From: Nematopogon swammerdamellus
Lineage: Eukaryota; Arthropoda; Insecta; Lepidoptera; Adelidae
Direction of reading: 5' to 3'
Assembly: GCA_946902875.1 (NCBI GenBank)
Contig: OX336358.1
Coordinates: forward strand, 14,997,694 to 15,061,693
DNA: 64,000 bases
In this document: positions 32,701 through 41,934 of the stretch, one piece after another
How positions within the stretch are numbered: position 1 is the stretch's first letter
Layout: the number at the start of each line of letters is the position of its first letter
Notes under the pieces: model-generated
Seen by the model: the letters and a program-made list of their open reading frames with translations, nothing else
Databases searched by the model: none
What the model was told of the DNA's origin: nothing
Program-made: the position numbers and the translations under genes

Positions 32701-35700
32701 GCTCGGGTTGATACCACCGCACTGAATGAAAGGTCGGTCGAAACGGCTATGTAAATAGTTTGTTTTCCGTCCAGTTCAGTGTAGCCGGCACGACCGAAAG
32801 GAAGCACTGACGTGGCACCAAGTTCACCCGGCCGGTGTTATGGGCAGATGGATGTTGTAGGTGATGTAGCCAACCGTGTCAGTTTTGATAAAAAAAAAAA
32901 ATTAAACTAATGAACGTAACATATTCCGTGCCATTATGGCCAGTGATATTAGACGCTTTTGTGTCATTGTCGATCGATGGCAATTTTTTAGAAGTTTTAA
33001 CTTCGAAAAGGATCGTTCACCACACCAGTGGCATTTGTTATCATAAGACACCTAGATACATACTTAATGCAGTCATTACGTTTGGGAACGTTGACTGCCC
33101 CATATTGTCGCGGGGCCCCTAGATGCCACGGGGCCCCTAGGCTGCCGCCTACTCCGCCTATATGGAAGATCCGGAACTGTCCGTAGGGATACATAGCTAA
33201 ATCAGAGCCTGTTGAAATACAGAGAGAAATATTTTCCCCAAAGTACAGTCTTGGGTCCTTCATCCTGGGCACCTGTCAGGCCGGCATGGCATTCGAAGCC
33301 TCCGCGTGCTACCGAATGTCCATGGGCGTCGCTAGACACCTTATGGGTGGCTCGGCGCCACATGTCGCGCTTACTATAAAAATAATATCAGTAGCTTTAG
33401 CCTCGCCTTAGTGGCTTACCTGCTTCGAGTGAGTACATTATTCAAATATGTACACGAACCTGAAACCTCGGTCTTCGGCCTTGAATTGATTGGTTTACCC
33501 ACTTCCCGAATCCGCTTCACCCCAGCCCGATATTTTTACTTACATAGAGAAAGAAAATCGTGTACTTACACAGCTCAGTCTTCGGTCTTGCTCTGACTGA
33601 CTTTTCATTTTACTTCAAGACTTATACATCGTTCAACTATACATCATATGTTTATAGATCTCGGACTTTAGTTTCAAATACATAGAAACGGACATATATA
33701 CAAATAGAAATACATATATACAAATAAACGGACGGATAGTATCAATTTTGTACCGTGTGGGGCCGGTACCTTAAAAGAATAGCCCCACTGCATCTCTCCC
33801 CGTGTATGTCGTAAAAGGCGACTAAGGGATATGACTCCCTTCTTATATTACTAGGTGGTAGGGTTTAACCCGCCAGGGTTGATACCAACGCATCGCACTG
33901 AATGACAGGTCGGTCGAAACGGATATGTAAATAGTTTGTGTTTCCCGTCCAGTTCAGTGTAGCCGGCACGACCGAAGGGAAGCACTGACGTGGCACAAAG
34001 TTCACCCGGTGTTATGGGTTATGGGTTGACATCACGGATGTTGTAGGTGATGTAACCAACTGTGTCAGATTCAATAAAAAATAAAATCAATGTACGAGTT
34101 ACATAATAAATAACATTTAAAGTATGAAAACAGTTTTTAAAAAAGCCTAAAATAAAAAAAATTAGTTATAAAAAACTAAAACCCGACTACGAAAAAGCAA
34201 ATTATGAAAAACGTTTAACTAAAAAAGCAAATTATGAAAATCGTTTAACTAAAAATAACAAAATAATGTTTTCCATATAATTTATCAGATACAGCAATTC
34301 TCTTTTTATATTGATTTTACCTTAGCACTAACTTTATAAATTTTGATAAATTTATTATTTTTAACGTTCTAAATATGGAGCCGTGGTCGGGCGTTCTTCG
34401 TTCAACAAGACAAGTGCGACCGTCGTTGTGCATAGCCGTTGACGTTCGGTATGTACCTATGTATCTACATACAATAATTTTAGATTGGCTCTGACTGATC
34501 TTACAAAAATTATAGCGTCCGTAAAGGGGGAACCCCTTCCGATTCCGACTTCCGTCCGATGCCAGTATGACACAATGGCGATGGCCGTCCTAAGTTCATC
34601 GCTCTAATAATGCACGACGACGGCCTCACTTGTCTTGTTGAACGAAGAACGCCCGACCACGGCTCCATATTTAGAACGTTAAAAATAATAAATTTATCAA
34701 AATTTATAAAGTTAGTGCTAAGGTAAAATCAATATAAAAAGAGAATTGCTGTATCTGATAAATTATATGGAAAACATTATTTTGTTATTTTTAGTTAAAC
34801 GATTTTCATAATTTGCTTTTTTAGTTAAACGTTTTTCATAATTTGCTTTTTCGTAGTCGGGTTTTAGTTTTTTATAACTAATTTTTTTTAAATCTGGGTT
34901 TATTAATTTATTATAATTTAATTTTAATTCACTTCCAGTTTTATTTTTCTCTCTTTGCTAGACGATTGGGACGGAGTTTCCCAACTCCTGGCATCCCTGG
35001 ACAATCTTCCTTTATTTAGCTTTCTGTCTGTAACGGATGTGCGCGACCCTAGCGGGGTAAAGTAGGTTAAAGTAAAATATAAAAGCTAAACTTTACGATT
35101 ATTTGTAAAATATATAACAAAAAATTACTGAGTAGAAAAATGGGTATTTTAAAATGCCATGTCAATATAATTCTATTTTTAATTATGTTAAAATAAAACT
35201 CTCACATGGTACTCTTAAATAAGTTATATACTGCACTTTGTCAGCCTCGGTAGCTCAGTGGTGCGGTCGGTCGACTGTTGTTAAGCAACCCTGAGCGCGG
35301 TCAGTACTTGGATGGGTGACTGCGCGACCGTTGGAGGCTGACCGTGGTTCGGATTCCACGTAGGTCTCTTCCCTTCTTACCTTACTAGGTGGTATAGTTT
35401 ATCCCGCCCGGGTTGGTACCACCGCACTGAATGAAACGTCGGTCGAAACGGCTATGTAAATAGTTCGTGTTTGCCGTCCAGTTCAGTGTAGCCGAGATAA
35501 AATGAAGGGAAGCACTGACATGGTACCTAGTTCACCCGGTGTTGACAGCACGGATGCTGTAGGTGATGTAGCCAACCGTATCAGTTTCCATAAAAAAAAC
35601 TATGTATAGAACACTTAATTTTTGTCATAAAAAAAATATTTCGTGGAATAATAATTATTCACCTGAATCAATATTATTTCGTCCAAGAATGTAAAACATG

Positions 35701-38700
35701 ATAAATATACGACGATTCAAACGATCAATGTAAAATCTTACACAAAAAGTACAAACAAATAAATAAAAATATAACAAAAAAAACTAAGTAAGTACTCTAT
35801 TAACTACCGTAACCGCGTCTAGTAACGATTATTCAATCACAACATTACCGCACACGAAAAAGAACATCAGTAGATACTTCTAGTTATGCCGTACAGAAAA
35901 TAAACAAGTAAATGACGGCACGAATGTTACATAGATAAAAAAGAGTCTGAGGCGAAACAAAAAGGAACAAGTACGCCTAAAGTGTAACGCTGCATATCGC
36001 AGACGTGGCCACTACTTGACATAACGAAATTTTTGACTCTAAAATCTACATTATATTATTACTAATTTATTTCTACATTTTCAATTGAACAATAGTTTTG
36101 GACTACTTATATCGCTATCGTTCGAAAACCGAATTTTAAAATTCGAATTAATTTTGTGGATACAACTCTGTCGTACGAAAAGCGAATTTTAAAATTGGAA
36201 TTAATTTTGTGGAGACAACTATGTCGTACGAAAACCGAATTTTAAAATTAGAATTGGAGGCGACTCTTATCATTTGGAAACCAAATTTTTAAAATCGAAA
36301 TAGCTTTGTGGATTAAATTCCTTTATATTTATGTATTTATTTTCAATCAAATTCATTTAAGTGATTTTATCAATCCAAACTTATTTCATCGGAAGTTTTA
36401 GTGACATGTCCTAGTTTCTCGGTCACATGTTTAACAATAAAACTCAAATCAGTCGCTAATACATTATTATTTATGTAGTATCCATAATACTAAACGGTTT
36501 CAAATGTTTTTCTTTAGAATCTGTTTCGAATATCTAAGAATATAAATGGACCAGAAACTTCTTTTAAGTTTTCGAAAAAGAGTATTTTCGATCGTGATCA
36601 ATTTTAATGCTATTACGTTTATATGCAAATACATTGTCTCAAGAATTTAAAGAATGAAAACAGCCACGCCTGAGGCCTCAATTTCTAATATTTCAAGAAA
36701 CTGCACCAAGAATTCGTCGCCAATAAAGACGACCACACCTGCGATTGGCACAAAATAAATTAAAAATGCAAAAGCACGTAACGATTCGGTTTACTTTCGT
36801 CCAATGTCAAAGAAAATAGACCGCGAGCTGACCGACGATGATTCTCTCGACGAGATTATAATGCTATAATATTCGTGCAGTCCACTTTCTTCTGTTTGCG
36901 CTTTCGCACTGACACAAATTCAACGGTGTCAAGTGCAATTATGAATTTTCTATGCCTACATTTTGTTATAATTGGTGTTTTATGATTGAACGATCGTCAT
37001 TAACACATTTACGATCGTTTGATTGATGTTAATTGAAACGCAAATAAAAGTTTATCACTTTTGTTCAATTTCATCTTCATCTTCTTCAAAATCTTCCGAG
37101 ACGTTTTTATGTTCCTTTTGGATTTCATAGGAAAAGAGATAGTTTTCATTTTTGTCGGAATCTTCCGCTTTTGACAGTTCCGGTTTTTTGTTTTATTGTG
37201 ATCGACACATTTGTATTATTAATAATTTCAAAACAAGTATCAAATATCCTTGTAGGTATATCTCCATACGTTGACTGCAAATATTTATTTATAAACTTTC
37301 AAAAGTATGTTTTAAATCATTTTTATTGTTTACTTAGTTTAGATGTCTATCTTGGCTGATGCGTCTAAATCCGATTTTTACAGTTGTTTGTTGTTTGTTG
37401 TTAATAATTTTTATTTATTATCTCCTTCTATATAACTATAAAATTAAACCATCTTACCATCACATGCTACAATATTTTAAATAAATTCAACTCAGAAAAG
37501 AATTCAATACATCAAAAATGCTCACCCTCTTCTTCCAAAGAGCGCTTGACGCCCTCCACAGCAGACTTGGGAAGGCGGAACTGCAGGACGTGGTTCTCCA
37601 GAAAATCTGTGCCCATGTCGAGAAGTCTGGACTCGATCTCCTGCTCCCTCGCCTCAGGGTTCTCTGAGAGAGGTTCCAGAGCTCTGGCAGACCTCGGAGA
37701 CCCGGTTCCGACCAGGGTCACTCCGTCAGCCAGATCCATCTCCCGGGCTGTTGCGAAGCCCTCCACATACCGCAATGCCTTTTCCTGCGGAGAAAAGAGT
37801 ACGTTAGAAAATTGCATACATACTCTTGTGTGCTTGCTTTCGACCTAATTATGGAAAACCAGCAGTAATTACAAAAACAAAATTTAAGACAAGAAGATCA
37901 AAGCACTTTATAACGGTGACCTATATTTTCAAGATTCAAACTTGGATGAAATGACATTCAAACAAAATGATAGTTCAATCAAACTGGGGATGTGAACAAA
38001 CAGCGTCAGAAAGTATTTAGATAATCCAGGGTCAAGAATCCGACTAGATCGTGGATTCACCAAATTCCGTGTCATAAACCGCACTTTGGATTCAAGATTC
38101 AAGGACTGCACACAACGTCTGCCGTGCATCCTATCACTTCCCGAAACGTCGGGCAGTATCCAATGATAAATCGAACGGCAGCGATGAATCTTGTCAGCCT
38201 CGATAGCCCAGTGGTGCAGACAGTCGACTGTCGCTATTGATGGTTAAGCAACGTTGGGAGCGGTCAGTACCTGGATGGGTGACCGCTCGACCGTTGGAGG
38301 CTGACCGTGGTTCGGATTCCACGCAAAACTGTAGGTCCCTTCCCTTCTTACCTTACTAATAGGTAGGGTTCAACCCGCCCGGGTTGATACCACCGCACTG
38401 AATGAAACGTCGGTCGAAGCGGCTATGTAAATAGTTTGTGTTTTCCGTCCAGTTCAGTGCAGCCGGCACGACCGAAGGGAAGCACTGACATGGCACGTAG
38501 TTCACCCGGTGTTATGGGCTGACATCGCGGATGTTGTAGGTGATGTAGCCAACCGTGTCAGTTTCCATAAAAAATAAAGAATCCACGATAAAAGTCACAA
38601 GTCACAAGTTCACTTCACTTCACTCCTAACCTTCAGGCACAGTGTGATGTCTCCGTCCTGGCAGCCCTTCATGACGGACATGACCTTCCCGAGGACGCCA

Positions 38701-38780
38701 GAGTCCTCGAGGCTGTTCTCGATGGCCGGCATCGCCCCGGCCACCGCCGCCACGATCAACACGAGGGCGAAACTCTTCAT
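23369..38780 (-). CDS. Osiris family protein, right gene (complete)
   Basis: Join of 38631-38780, 37526-37784 and 23369-23709 gives about 249 residues. Order: signal peptide (MKSFALVLIVAAVAGAMP), two-cysteine region (C40, C48) ending CLK, DUF1676-like region (residues 51-137), a lysine-rich turn (KKKKLKKLSP), a long hydrophobic segment (FLGILAFAAVKGLILAKVAL), a His/Gly-rich linker, and the hallmark AQNLAY near the C-terminus. Donors GTTAGG and GTGAGC and acceptors CTCCGCAG and CCCCCCAG fit, and phases 0 and 1 match the left gene. Osiris proteins are thought to act in secretion and apical matrix or cuticle formation. Oddities are an intron 1 with a SINE-A and a 13.8-kb intron 2 full of transposons. 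The alternative, that exon 3 belongs to another gene whose first exons were lost, is less simple. Confidence 0.85.
23884..24208 (+). mobile_element. SINE-B1, full length
   Basis: B head TTCCGTGTGGGGCCGG, body, tail GTCAGTTTCCATAAAAAAAA. Just upstream (23838-23870) is GTGCGAGTTTTACTCGCGC, the end of the element also seen at 48100. Confidence 0.88.
24210..24730. other. Unassigned AT-rich stretch
   Basis: Nothing recognised except possible LINE decay towards the right edge. Confidence 0.4.
24735..24850 (-). pseudogene. LINE ORF2 C-terminal zinc-finger remnant
   Basis: The minus strand reads CDRCNKEDDMYHLLMEC, a C-x2-C-x8-H-x4-C motif typical of the end of Jockey/R1/I-type LINE pol proteins, then a stop. 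Flanks are frameshifted. Confidence 0.65.
25040..25085 (+). mobile_element. SINE-B2 tail fragment
   Basis: CGATACAGCGTGTAGTAAG, then TATGTATGTA. Confidence 0.6.
25086..25640. other. Unassigned stretch, probably LINE 3' UTR
   Basis: CCCCCTTCGACTCAGGGC, then GGAGG and a T/A-rich end (25110-25330) look like a retroposon 3' end; 25340-25640 is unknown. Confidence 0.4.
25708..25845 (-). mobile_element. CR1-like LINE 3' end
   Basis: Inverse of GGCATTCGCAATCTCCGCGC and CCATGGGCATCGTTAGACACC. Confidence 0.7.
25925..26012 (-). mobile_element. SINE-C tail fragment
   Basis: TTTTATATAATCCCGTATAGG, then GGCTGAGCCAGAAGGGTC: decayed inverse SINE-C 3' end. Confidence 0.55.
26013..27170. other. Unassigned AT-rich stretch
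   Basis: About 1.1 kb. A GC-richer part at 26660-26880 (CCAGTGTGGGATGGGCGAGC) may be a LINE remnant; no frame is convincing. Confidence 0.4.
27173..27262 (+). mobile_element. LINE 3' UTR, family L
   Basis: GGTTGACTGGCAGAGATTTC, AGTCCGCC, then ..TCAATAAAGTA. Same ends at 18845, 28940, 42448, and inversely at about 46970 and 60440. Confidence 0.65.
28048..28148 (+). mobile_element. SINE-A/B1 tail
   Basis: GAAGGGAAGCACTGACATGG to CATGTCAGTTTTCTTAAAAAA; body and head missing. Confidence 0.75.
28170..28292 (+). mobile_element. Old variant of the SINE tail
   Basis: AAAGGGAAACACTTGACATG, GACGCCTAGTTGTGG, GGCTGACATCATAAGCG, CACCATGTATAAAAAA: the same layout as the tail just before it, but strongly diverged. 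Confidence 0.55.
28690..28745 (+). mobile_element. Retroelement head fragment
   Basis: ACTAGCTTTTGCCCGCGGAT and CTCGCGTGAAATTCG, as at 48381; a common lepidopteran repeat, possibly RTE-like. Confidence 0.5.
28940..29190 (+). mobile_element. LINE 3' UTR, family L variant
   Basis: GAGCTGGAAGAGATTGCC, then an AT-rich tail and CCAATAAACGG with TTATTATTA units. Confidence 0.5.
29374..29702 (-). mobile_element. SINE-B2, full length
   Basis: Inverse copy from a TACATACATACATATC tail to the B head ending CCCCACACAGTAC. Confidence 0.9.
29774..30252 (+). mobile_element. Composite B head + SINE-A with target-site duplication
   Basis: GTAGTAT at 29767-29773 and 30253-30259 brackets the whole 479-bp unit: B head (variant CCCGTCGCATGTCG), GATAAGAAAATTC junction, A box, 5S-like part, B box, body, tail, poly(A). 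The interrupted repeat is intact at 6292-6361, so the empty site is known. Confidence 0.92.
30253..30720. other. Unassigned stretch
   Basis: The target repeat continues to about 30315; the rest is AT-rich with nothing recognised. Confidence 0.4.
30720..30975 (-). mobile_element. RLE-type LINE family 1, 3' end
   Basis: Inverse copy with the CGGAGCTCTCCGAG and GTACTAGACACGTAGGCC landmarks and a T-poor AT tail. Confidence 0.7.
31029..31420 (+). mobile_element. CCCGACT-type element with TATG microsatellite
   Basis: Starts TTTACCCGACTACGGCG; contains (TATG)n at 31078-31112 and the AAAGTACTGGACCGATTTG landmark. It aligns to the inverse of 39547-39967. Confidence 0.65.
31670..32455 (+). pseudogene. 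CR1-like LINE pol fragment, decayed
   Basis: Broken frames: an ISEWAVASWSSSIPPRFKFA region like the reverse transcriptase palm/thumb part, then the LDSIQRRAVRI-like stretch GCCTCTGGACTCGATCCAGC shared with 8475. Several stops and frameshifts. A 3' part continues at 33130. Confidence 0.65.
32580..32901 (+). mobile_element. SINE-B1
   Basis: B head, body with CCGCACTGAATGAAAGG, tail with a small deletion, AAAAAAAAAAA. It lies between two parts of the CR1-like LINE. Confidence 0.85.
33130..33370 (+). mobile_element. CR1-like LINE 3' end
   Basis: AAAGTACAGTCTTGGGTCC, CAGGCCGGCATGGCATTCG, CATGGGCGTCGCTAGACACC. Probably the 3' part of the copy that starts at 31670. Confidence 0.65.
33371..33749. 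other. Unassigned stretch
   Basis: No recognised feature; CTCGGTCTTCGGCCTTG and CAGTCTTCGGTCTTGC are short direct repeats. Confidence 0.4.
33750..34083 (+). mobile_element. SINE-B1 with short target-site duplication
   Basis: ATCAAT precedes TTTGTACCGTGTGG and follows the AAAATAAA tail end. Full B head, body and tail. Confidence 0.85.
34153..34890. mobile_element. Foldback element with 260-bp inverted arms
   Basis: 34153-34416 is inverted, essentially without mismatch, at about 34627-34890. The match then weakens through GACCGTCGTTGTGCAT. The outer part carries AACCCGACTACGAAAAAGC, the terminal motif of the CCCGACT elements at 31029 and 39547. The spacer (about 34434-34610) has no coding sign. 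Confidence 0.9.
35240..35600 (+). mobile_element. SINE-A (short-head subtype)
   Basis: A box GGTAGCTCAGTGG, 5S-like TTAAGCAACCCTGAGCGCGG and AGTACTTGGATGGGTGAC, B box GGTTCGGATTCC, body, tail, AAAAAAAA. Confidence 0.92.
36115..36300. repeat. Imperfect tandem repeat, about 56-bp unit
   Basis: Three to four units around CGAATTTTAAAATTCGAATT, TTTTGTGGA and CTGTCGTACGAAAA. The flanks (35610-37050) are AT-rich and otherwise unassigned. Confidence 0.8.
37055..37192 (-). other. Short acidic open frame of unknown nature
   Basis: 45 codons open on the minus strand, ending TGA: rich in E/D/K with NENYLFSYEIQKEH and EDFEEDEDEIEQK. The NYLFSYE piece recalls chitin-binding cuticle proteins, but no start codon or good splice acceptor is seen. 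It may be chance or an exon relic. Confidence 0.2.
37526..37784 (-). CDS. Right Osiris gene, exon 2
   Basis: 259 nt after CTCCGCAG, phase 0 in, phase 1 out before GTGAGC. Encodes EKALRYVEGFATAREMDLADG to the VKRSLEEE end. Confidence 0.9.
37785..38630 (-). other. Right Osiris gene, intron 1
   Basis: 846 bp, GT at 38629-38630 and AG at 37785-37786. Nearly half is a SINE-A copy in the opposite orientation. Confidence 0.85.
38191..38577 (+). mobile_element. SINE-A (long-head subtype) in Osiris intron 1
   Basis: GTCAGCCTCGATAGCCCAG, 5S-like GGTTAAGCAACGTTGGGAGC and AGTACCTGGATGGGTGACC, B box, body, tail, AAAAATAAA. Possible 5-bp flank GAATC. Antisense to the host gene. Confidence 0.92.
38631..38780 (-). 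CDS. Right Osiris gene, exon 1 (start, signal peptide)
   Basis: 50 codons from ATG (38778-38780) to CLK|GTTAGG. The frame is open upstream to an ATG at 39006-39008, but the signal peptide position argues for the internal ATG. Confidence 0.9.
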
Positions 38781-38794
38781 GGCTGTGGCTGAAT

Positions 38795-38880
38795 GAAAAG
38801 CGCAAGGCTGAATGTGGCTAGGCAGAGCAAAACGTAGAGTTTTAAACCTTTCACCCCCACTTCGAGCGAGTCGCCGCGCG
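38795..38880 (-). promoter_or_regulatory. Possible core promoter of right Osiris gene
   Basis: Minus strand GTTTAAAAC (about 38840) upstream of CACATTCAGCC, which may be an initiator; the spacing is slightly long. A GC-rich CGCGCGCGG block lies just upstream. Confidence 0.3.
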
Positions 38881-39540
38881 CGGAATAAAAAAATACGTCC
38901 AAAATTTCTTTGAGTATACTTTATATGAGCCAGAGGTGTGTTATGGTAATACAAGCGCGTGACTACGCACGTTTTTTGGGTGTTAAGTATTGTTTGGAGA
39001 GGGTACACTGGCGAGCGACGCGAACAGCGAAACTAGCTGAGGATCGATTTCACCACCGTCAGCTATAATTTAGCTCACAGGTTAGCTCCTGTCAACTGTA
39101 TGAGAAAAGTCACTTTAACCAACAGATAACTGTTGGCCGAGATATCTGTCTATTAATAACTGTTGGCCGAGATATCTAACGGAGGTGGCCAACCTGCCAC
39201 GAGCGAGTATTCCAATAATTGTGAACGTGGAGTCAGAACGCCAAGAGCGAAAGAGAAAGGATGATTGGTACATGTTAGGATATAGAAAAATTATTCGACA
39301 AACGAAAAATCTAAATTATTAAATAATTAAATGTGTTGGTATTTATCAATAGTGTCATGGATGTGCTTGTTGCAGCCAAATAGACAGATGCAGTCTGGGA
39401 TTATTTAAATTGATGTAAAGCAAATAAATCAAACAAGAAAGTTCGTCAAAAGTCGAGTCTGGCGTTGTTGAAATAAAATTAAATGTGTTTTATTTTCCTC
39501 TCTATATATTGGGCAATAAATAAGTATATATGGAGAATTA
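38881..39540. other. Upstream flank, unassigned
   Basis: AACTGTTGGCCGAGATATCT is repeated twice at about 39125-39180. Nothing else recognised. Confidence 0.5.
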
Positions 39541-39546
39541 TAAAAT

Positions 39547-39967
39547 ATAAAACCCGACTATGAAAAAAGTTAGTTATGAAAAATGTGTAACTCAATAGTG
39601 CAAAACATTATTTTCCATATAATTTATCATTCCTATAGAAATGTGCTGCTTGCATTTCCTATAGAAATGTTGCTTTGATTTCTTCTATTTCACAATATTA
39701 TTTCCAAATCTTTTTATGAAATTCTGAAAATATAGCTCCACACATTTTGCTCTTTGGAATCGTAATTTAATTACCTTTAATTCGATATCCCGCTCATTAA
39801 TTTGATTTTTTTTACATTCTTACGTCGTAGGTCCTCCATTGTGTGAGAAAAATCCAATGACACCTGCATTATTCGGTCCAGTACCTACTTTAGACTGTAG
39901 AGGGGAACATAATAGTCACATGTATACATGAATTAATACATACTCGCCAAAGGCAAAGTCGGGTAAA
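39547..39967 (-). mobile_element. CCCGACT-type element, both ends present
   Basis: Left end AAAACCCGACTATG, right end CAAAGTCGGGTAAAAA (inverse). The interior aligns inversely to 31029-31400, and the left 90 bp to the arm of the foldback at 34153. Confidence 0.7.
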
Positions 39968-40194
39968 AAGGGAATTAACTTGACTAAAAATTTTGCTGCC
40001 GATGGGTACCTTGCAGCTCTGGTTGGTTTCCAGTTGGTTCCTTGAGCTTTAACTGTCAGCGCTTTATAAATTTTGTCCAGGAGTCTATGAGGTATGATCT
40101 CTGAATCTCAAACCGTTGCACTTTCTACTATTTTTAGACTTTGTATATATCTACTACCTACTGGGTCGTAGAGTTTAACCCGCACGCTGCGGTA

Positions 40195-40340
40195 GACGAG
40201 TACTCGAATGCAGGTCACCAAAAGGTAGCCAGAAGTGGATGGATGAGAAAAGAGGAAGACCTCGTTTGGTGACGTGCCTTGGAAGAGACCTATGTCCAGC
40301 AGTGCACAGATACGAGCTGATGATGAATATAATTATAATG
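40195..40340 (+). pseudogene. LINE pol C-terminal fragment, decayed
   Basis: KRGRPR, then a degraded DDL...W and YVQQCT-like end (ATGTCCAGCAGTGCACAG). Followed by TTTA low-complexity (40355-40425). Confidence 0.5.
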
Positions 40341-40824
40341 TTATTTATGTATGTATTTGTTTTTTATTTATGTATTTATGTATTTATTTATTTATTTATT
40401 CATTTATTTATTTATTTACTTAAATGTGTATCAGCTCACAGGAGCTCATTATAATTCTTTGCACATATTTAATTACAATTTACAAAAATCACATTATCAA
40501 CATCGACAACAGTACAAATACAAATTGTATTTTATATTCCAACGTGCTACGATACAGCTGCAATGACATCGCCCGCTTGTGTAGCCTTTGTCCTGCATGT
40601 GACTGCTCGTCTGTATACACGTGCATGTATGCGAGTGGATGAGTCCGGTTTCGATGCTCGTTTCACTTGCTCCGGAGATGGTGATCAAGTGCCTCGACCG
40701 TTGCCTCTTGATACTTTGGCATTTGTCGCTCTTTGGGGCCCGATTACGCCAACACAGACTCATATATCTCTAGCGACCCGATAAATAACGAAAGCTTAAA
40801 TCCGTAACTTCATAAGTGTTTTCA

Positions 40825-41065
40825 CTTTGTCATGAATTCCTGCATCTGTCATAAATCAGCACATGCGTGTCTAGGCAGTGGCAAACATTTTTGTAAAGTA
40901 GACTAAGTGCACATTTAAAAAAATTCCAGTGAAGTTTCTTGTCAGTTCTTCTTCGCTGTGATAATCGAACTGGCGGAATGTTACAATGTAAATATGACAA
41001 ATCTGAGAGCAGTGTACTGCCAATAGACGCTAAATAAACAAGAAACAATAAAAGTGAAACCACGC
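40825..41065 (-). repeat. Dispersed repeat, copy 2
   Basis: Inverse of 2430-2665 with good conservation (TGATAATCGAACTGGCGGAA). Confidence 0.75.
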
Positions 41066-41224
41066 CTTGCACTAAGACAAAATGACTCATCTTTAGGTAA
41101 ATGGTTGTTATCTCTGAGCGTTGCTAGTTGAACGCCATGCCATTGAATGCCGGCGTACCACAGGGATCTTTGTTGTCAACCACACTGTTTCGTCTGAATA
41201 CCAATGATACTTTGACTCTGAGCA

Positions 41225-41400
41225 ACATTCTGCAGTTCTATCATCTGCAGAACCCTTAAACTCTGCAACGCTCTTCCTGCCCATATATTTCTACAAAGTA
41301 CAGACTCGGGTCCTTCAAGAGGGGTGTGAAAAGGAACTTTTCAGGCCGACATGGCACTCGCAACTCCGCACACGACCGAATTTCCATGGACGTCATTCTA
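41225..41400 (+). mobile_element. CR1-like LINE 3' end
   Basis: TCTGCAACGCTCTTCCTGCC, AGAGGGGTGTGAA, ATGGCACTCGCAACTCCGC. Confidence 0.65.
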
Positions 41401-41930
41401 TTCAGTTGGTTTTATAATATAAAATATATTTGTATATTATATGCAATTTATACATAAATATAATATGTAGGTACGCACCTTATTGTATTTATTTTATGTA
41501 TGTATGTGTGCGTCCATTTATTTCATAGTTTTATTTTTCACACCTATTTTTTCCACTGTATTATCCGCCCTATTCGCTTCTCCACATCCCAAAGGTTAGT
41601 TTGTAAAGAATTCTACATTGCATTAAACTCGCCTGTTGTGTTCCATGTTTTTATCGTGTACTTACAATAAAGTATATTTGAATTTATTTGAATTTTTTCC
41701 AAGAGCTTCAAGAGTGATCTATCCAACTATACATATGGATGGCTATGATTACTGGTTCGGACATCGTCTGAGTATCGTCGCGACTCAAAAATTGCACATT
41801 TTGACGATTGCCACTTGTTCAGTCCGCGGTGATACGTCGACTATCATTTATGAAGAGTTTTTTAAGTTTTTTTTTTTCTAAATAAGACTATGAGAAACAT
41901 TCATGAAAATTACTTTAAAATCATGCATTC
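41401..41930. other. Unassigned AT-rich stretch
   Basis: A probable LINE poly(A)-type end (ACAATAAAGTATATTTG, about 41665) and a frame without recognisable protein. Confidence 0.4.
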
Positions 41931-41934
41931 ATAC

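Larger units (their letters stand above)
23710..37525 (-). other. Right Osiris gene, giant intron 2
   Basis: 13,816 bp, bounded by GT (37524-37525) and AG (23710-23711). It contains three SINE-B1, one SINE-A, one SINE-B2, one composite SINE, LINE debris, a foldback element and other repeats listed separately. Confidence 0.75.

Noticed and set aside
35260..35345. 5S rRNA gene
   Set aside because: Only about 45-50 bases resemble 5S rRNA; the rest is SINE and repeated many times.
37055..37192. Firm cuticle-protein exon
   Set aside because: The resemblance is limited to a few residues and splice signals are poor, so it is only listed as an uncertain open frame.
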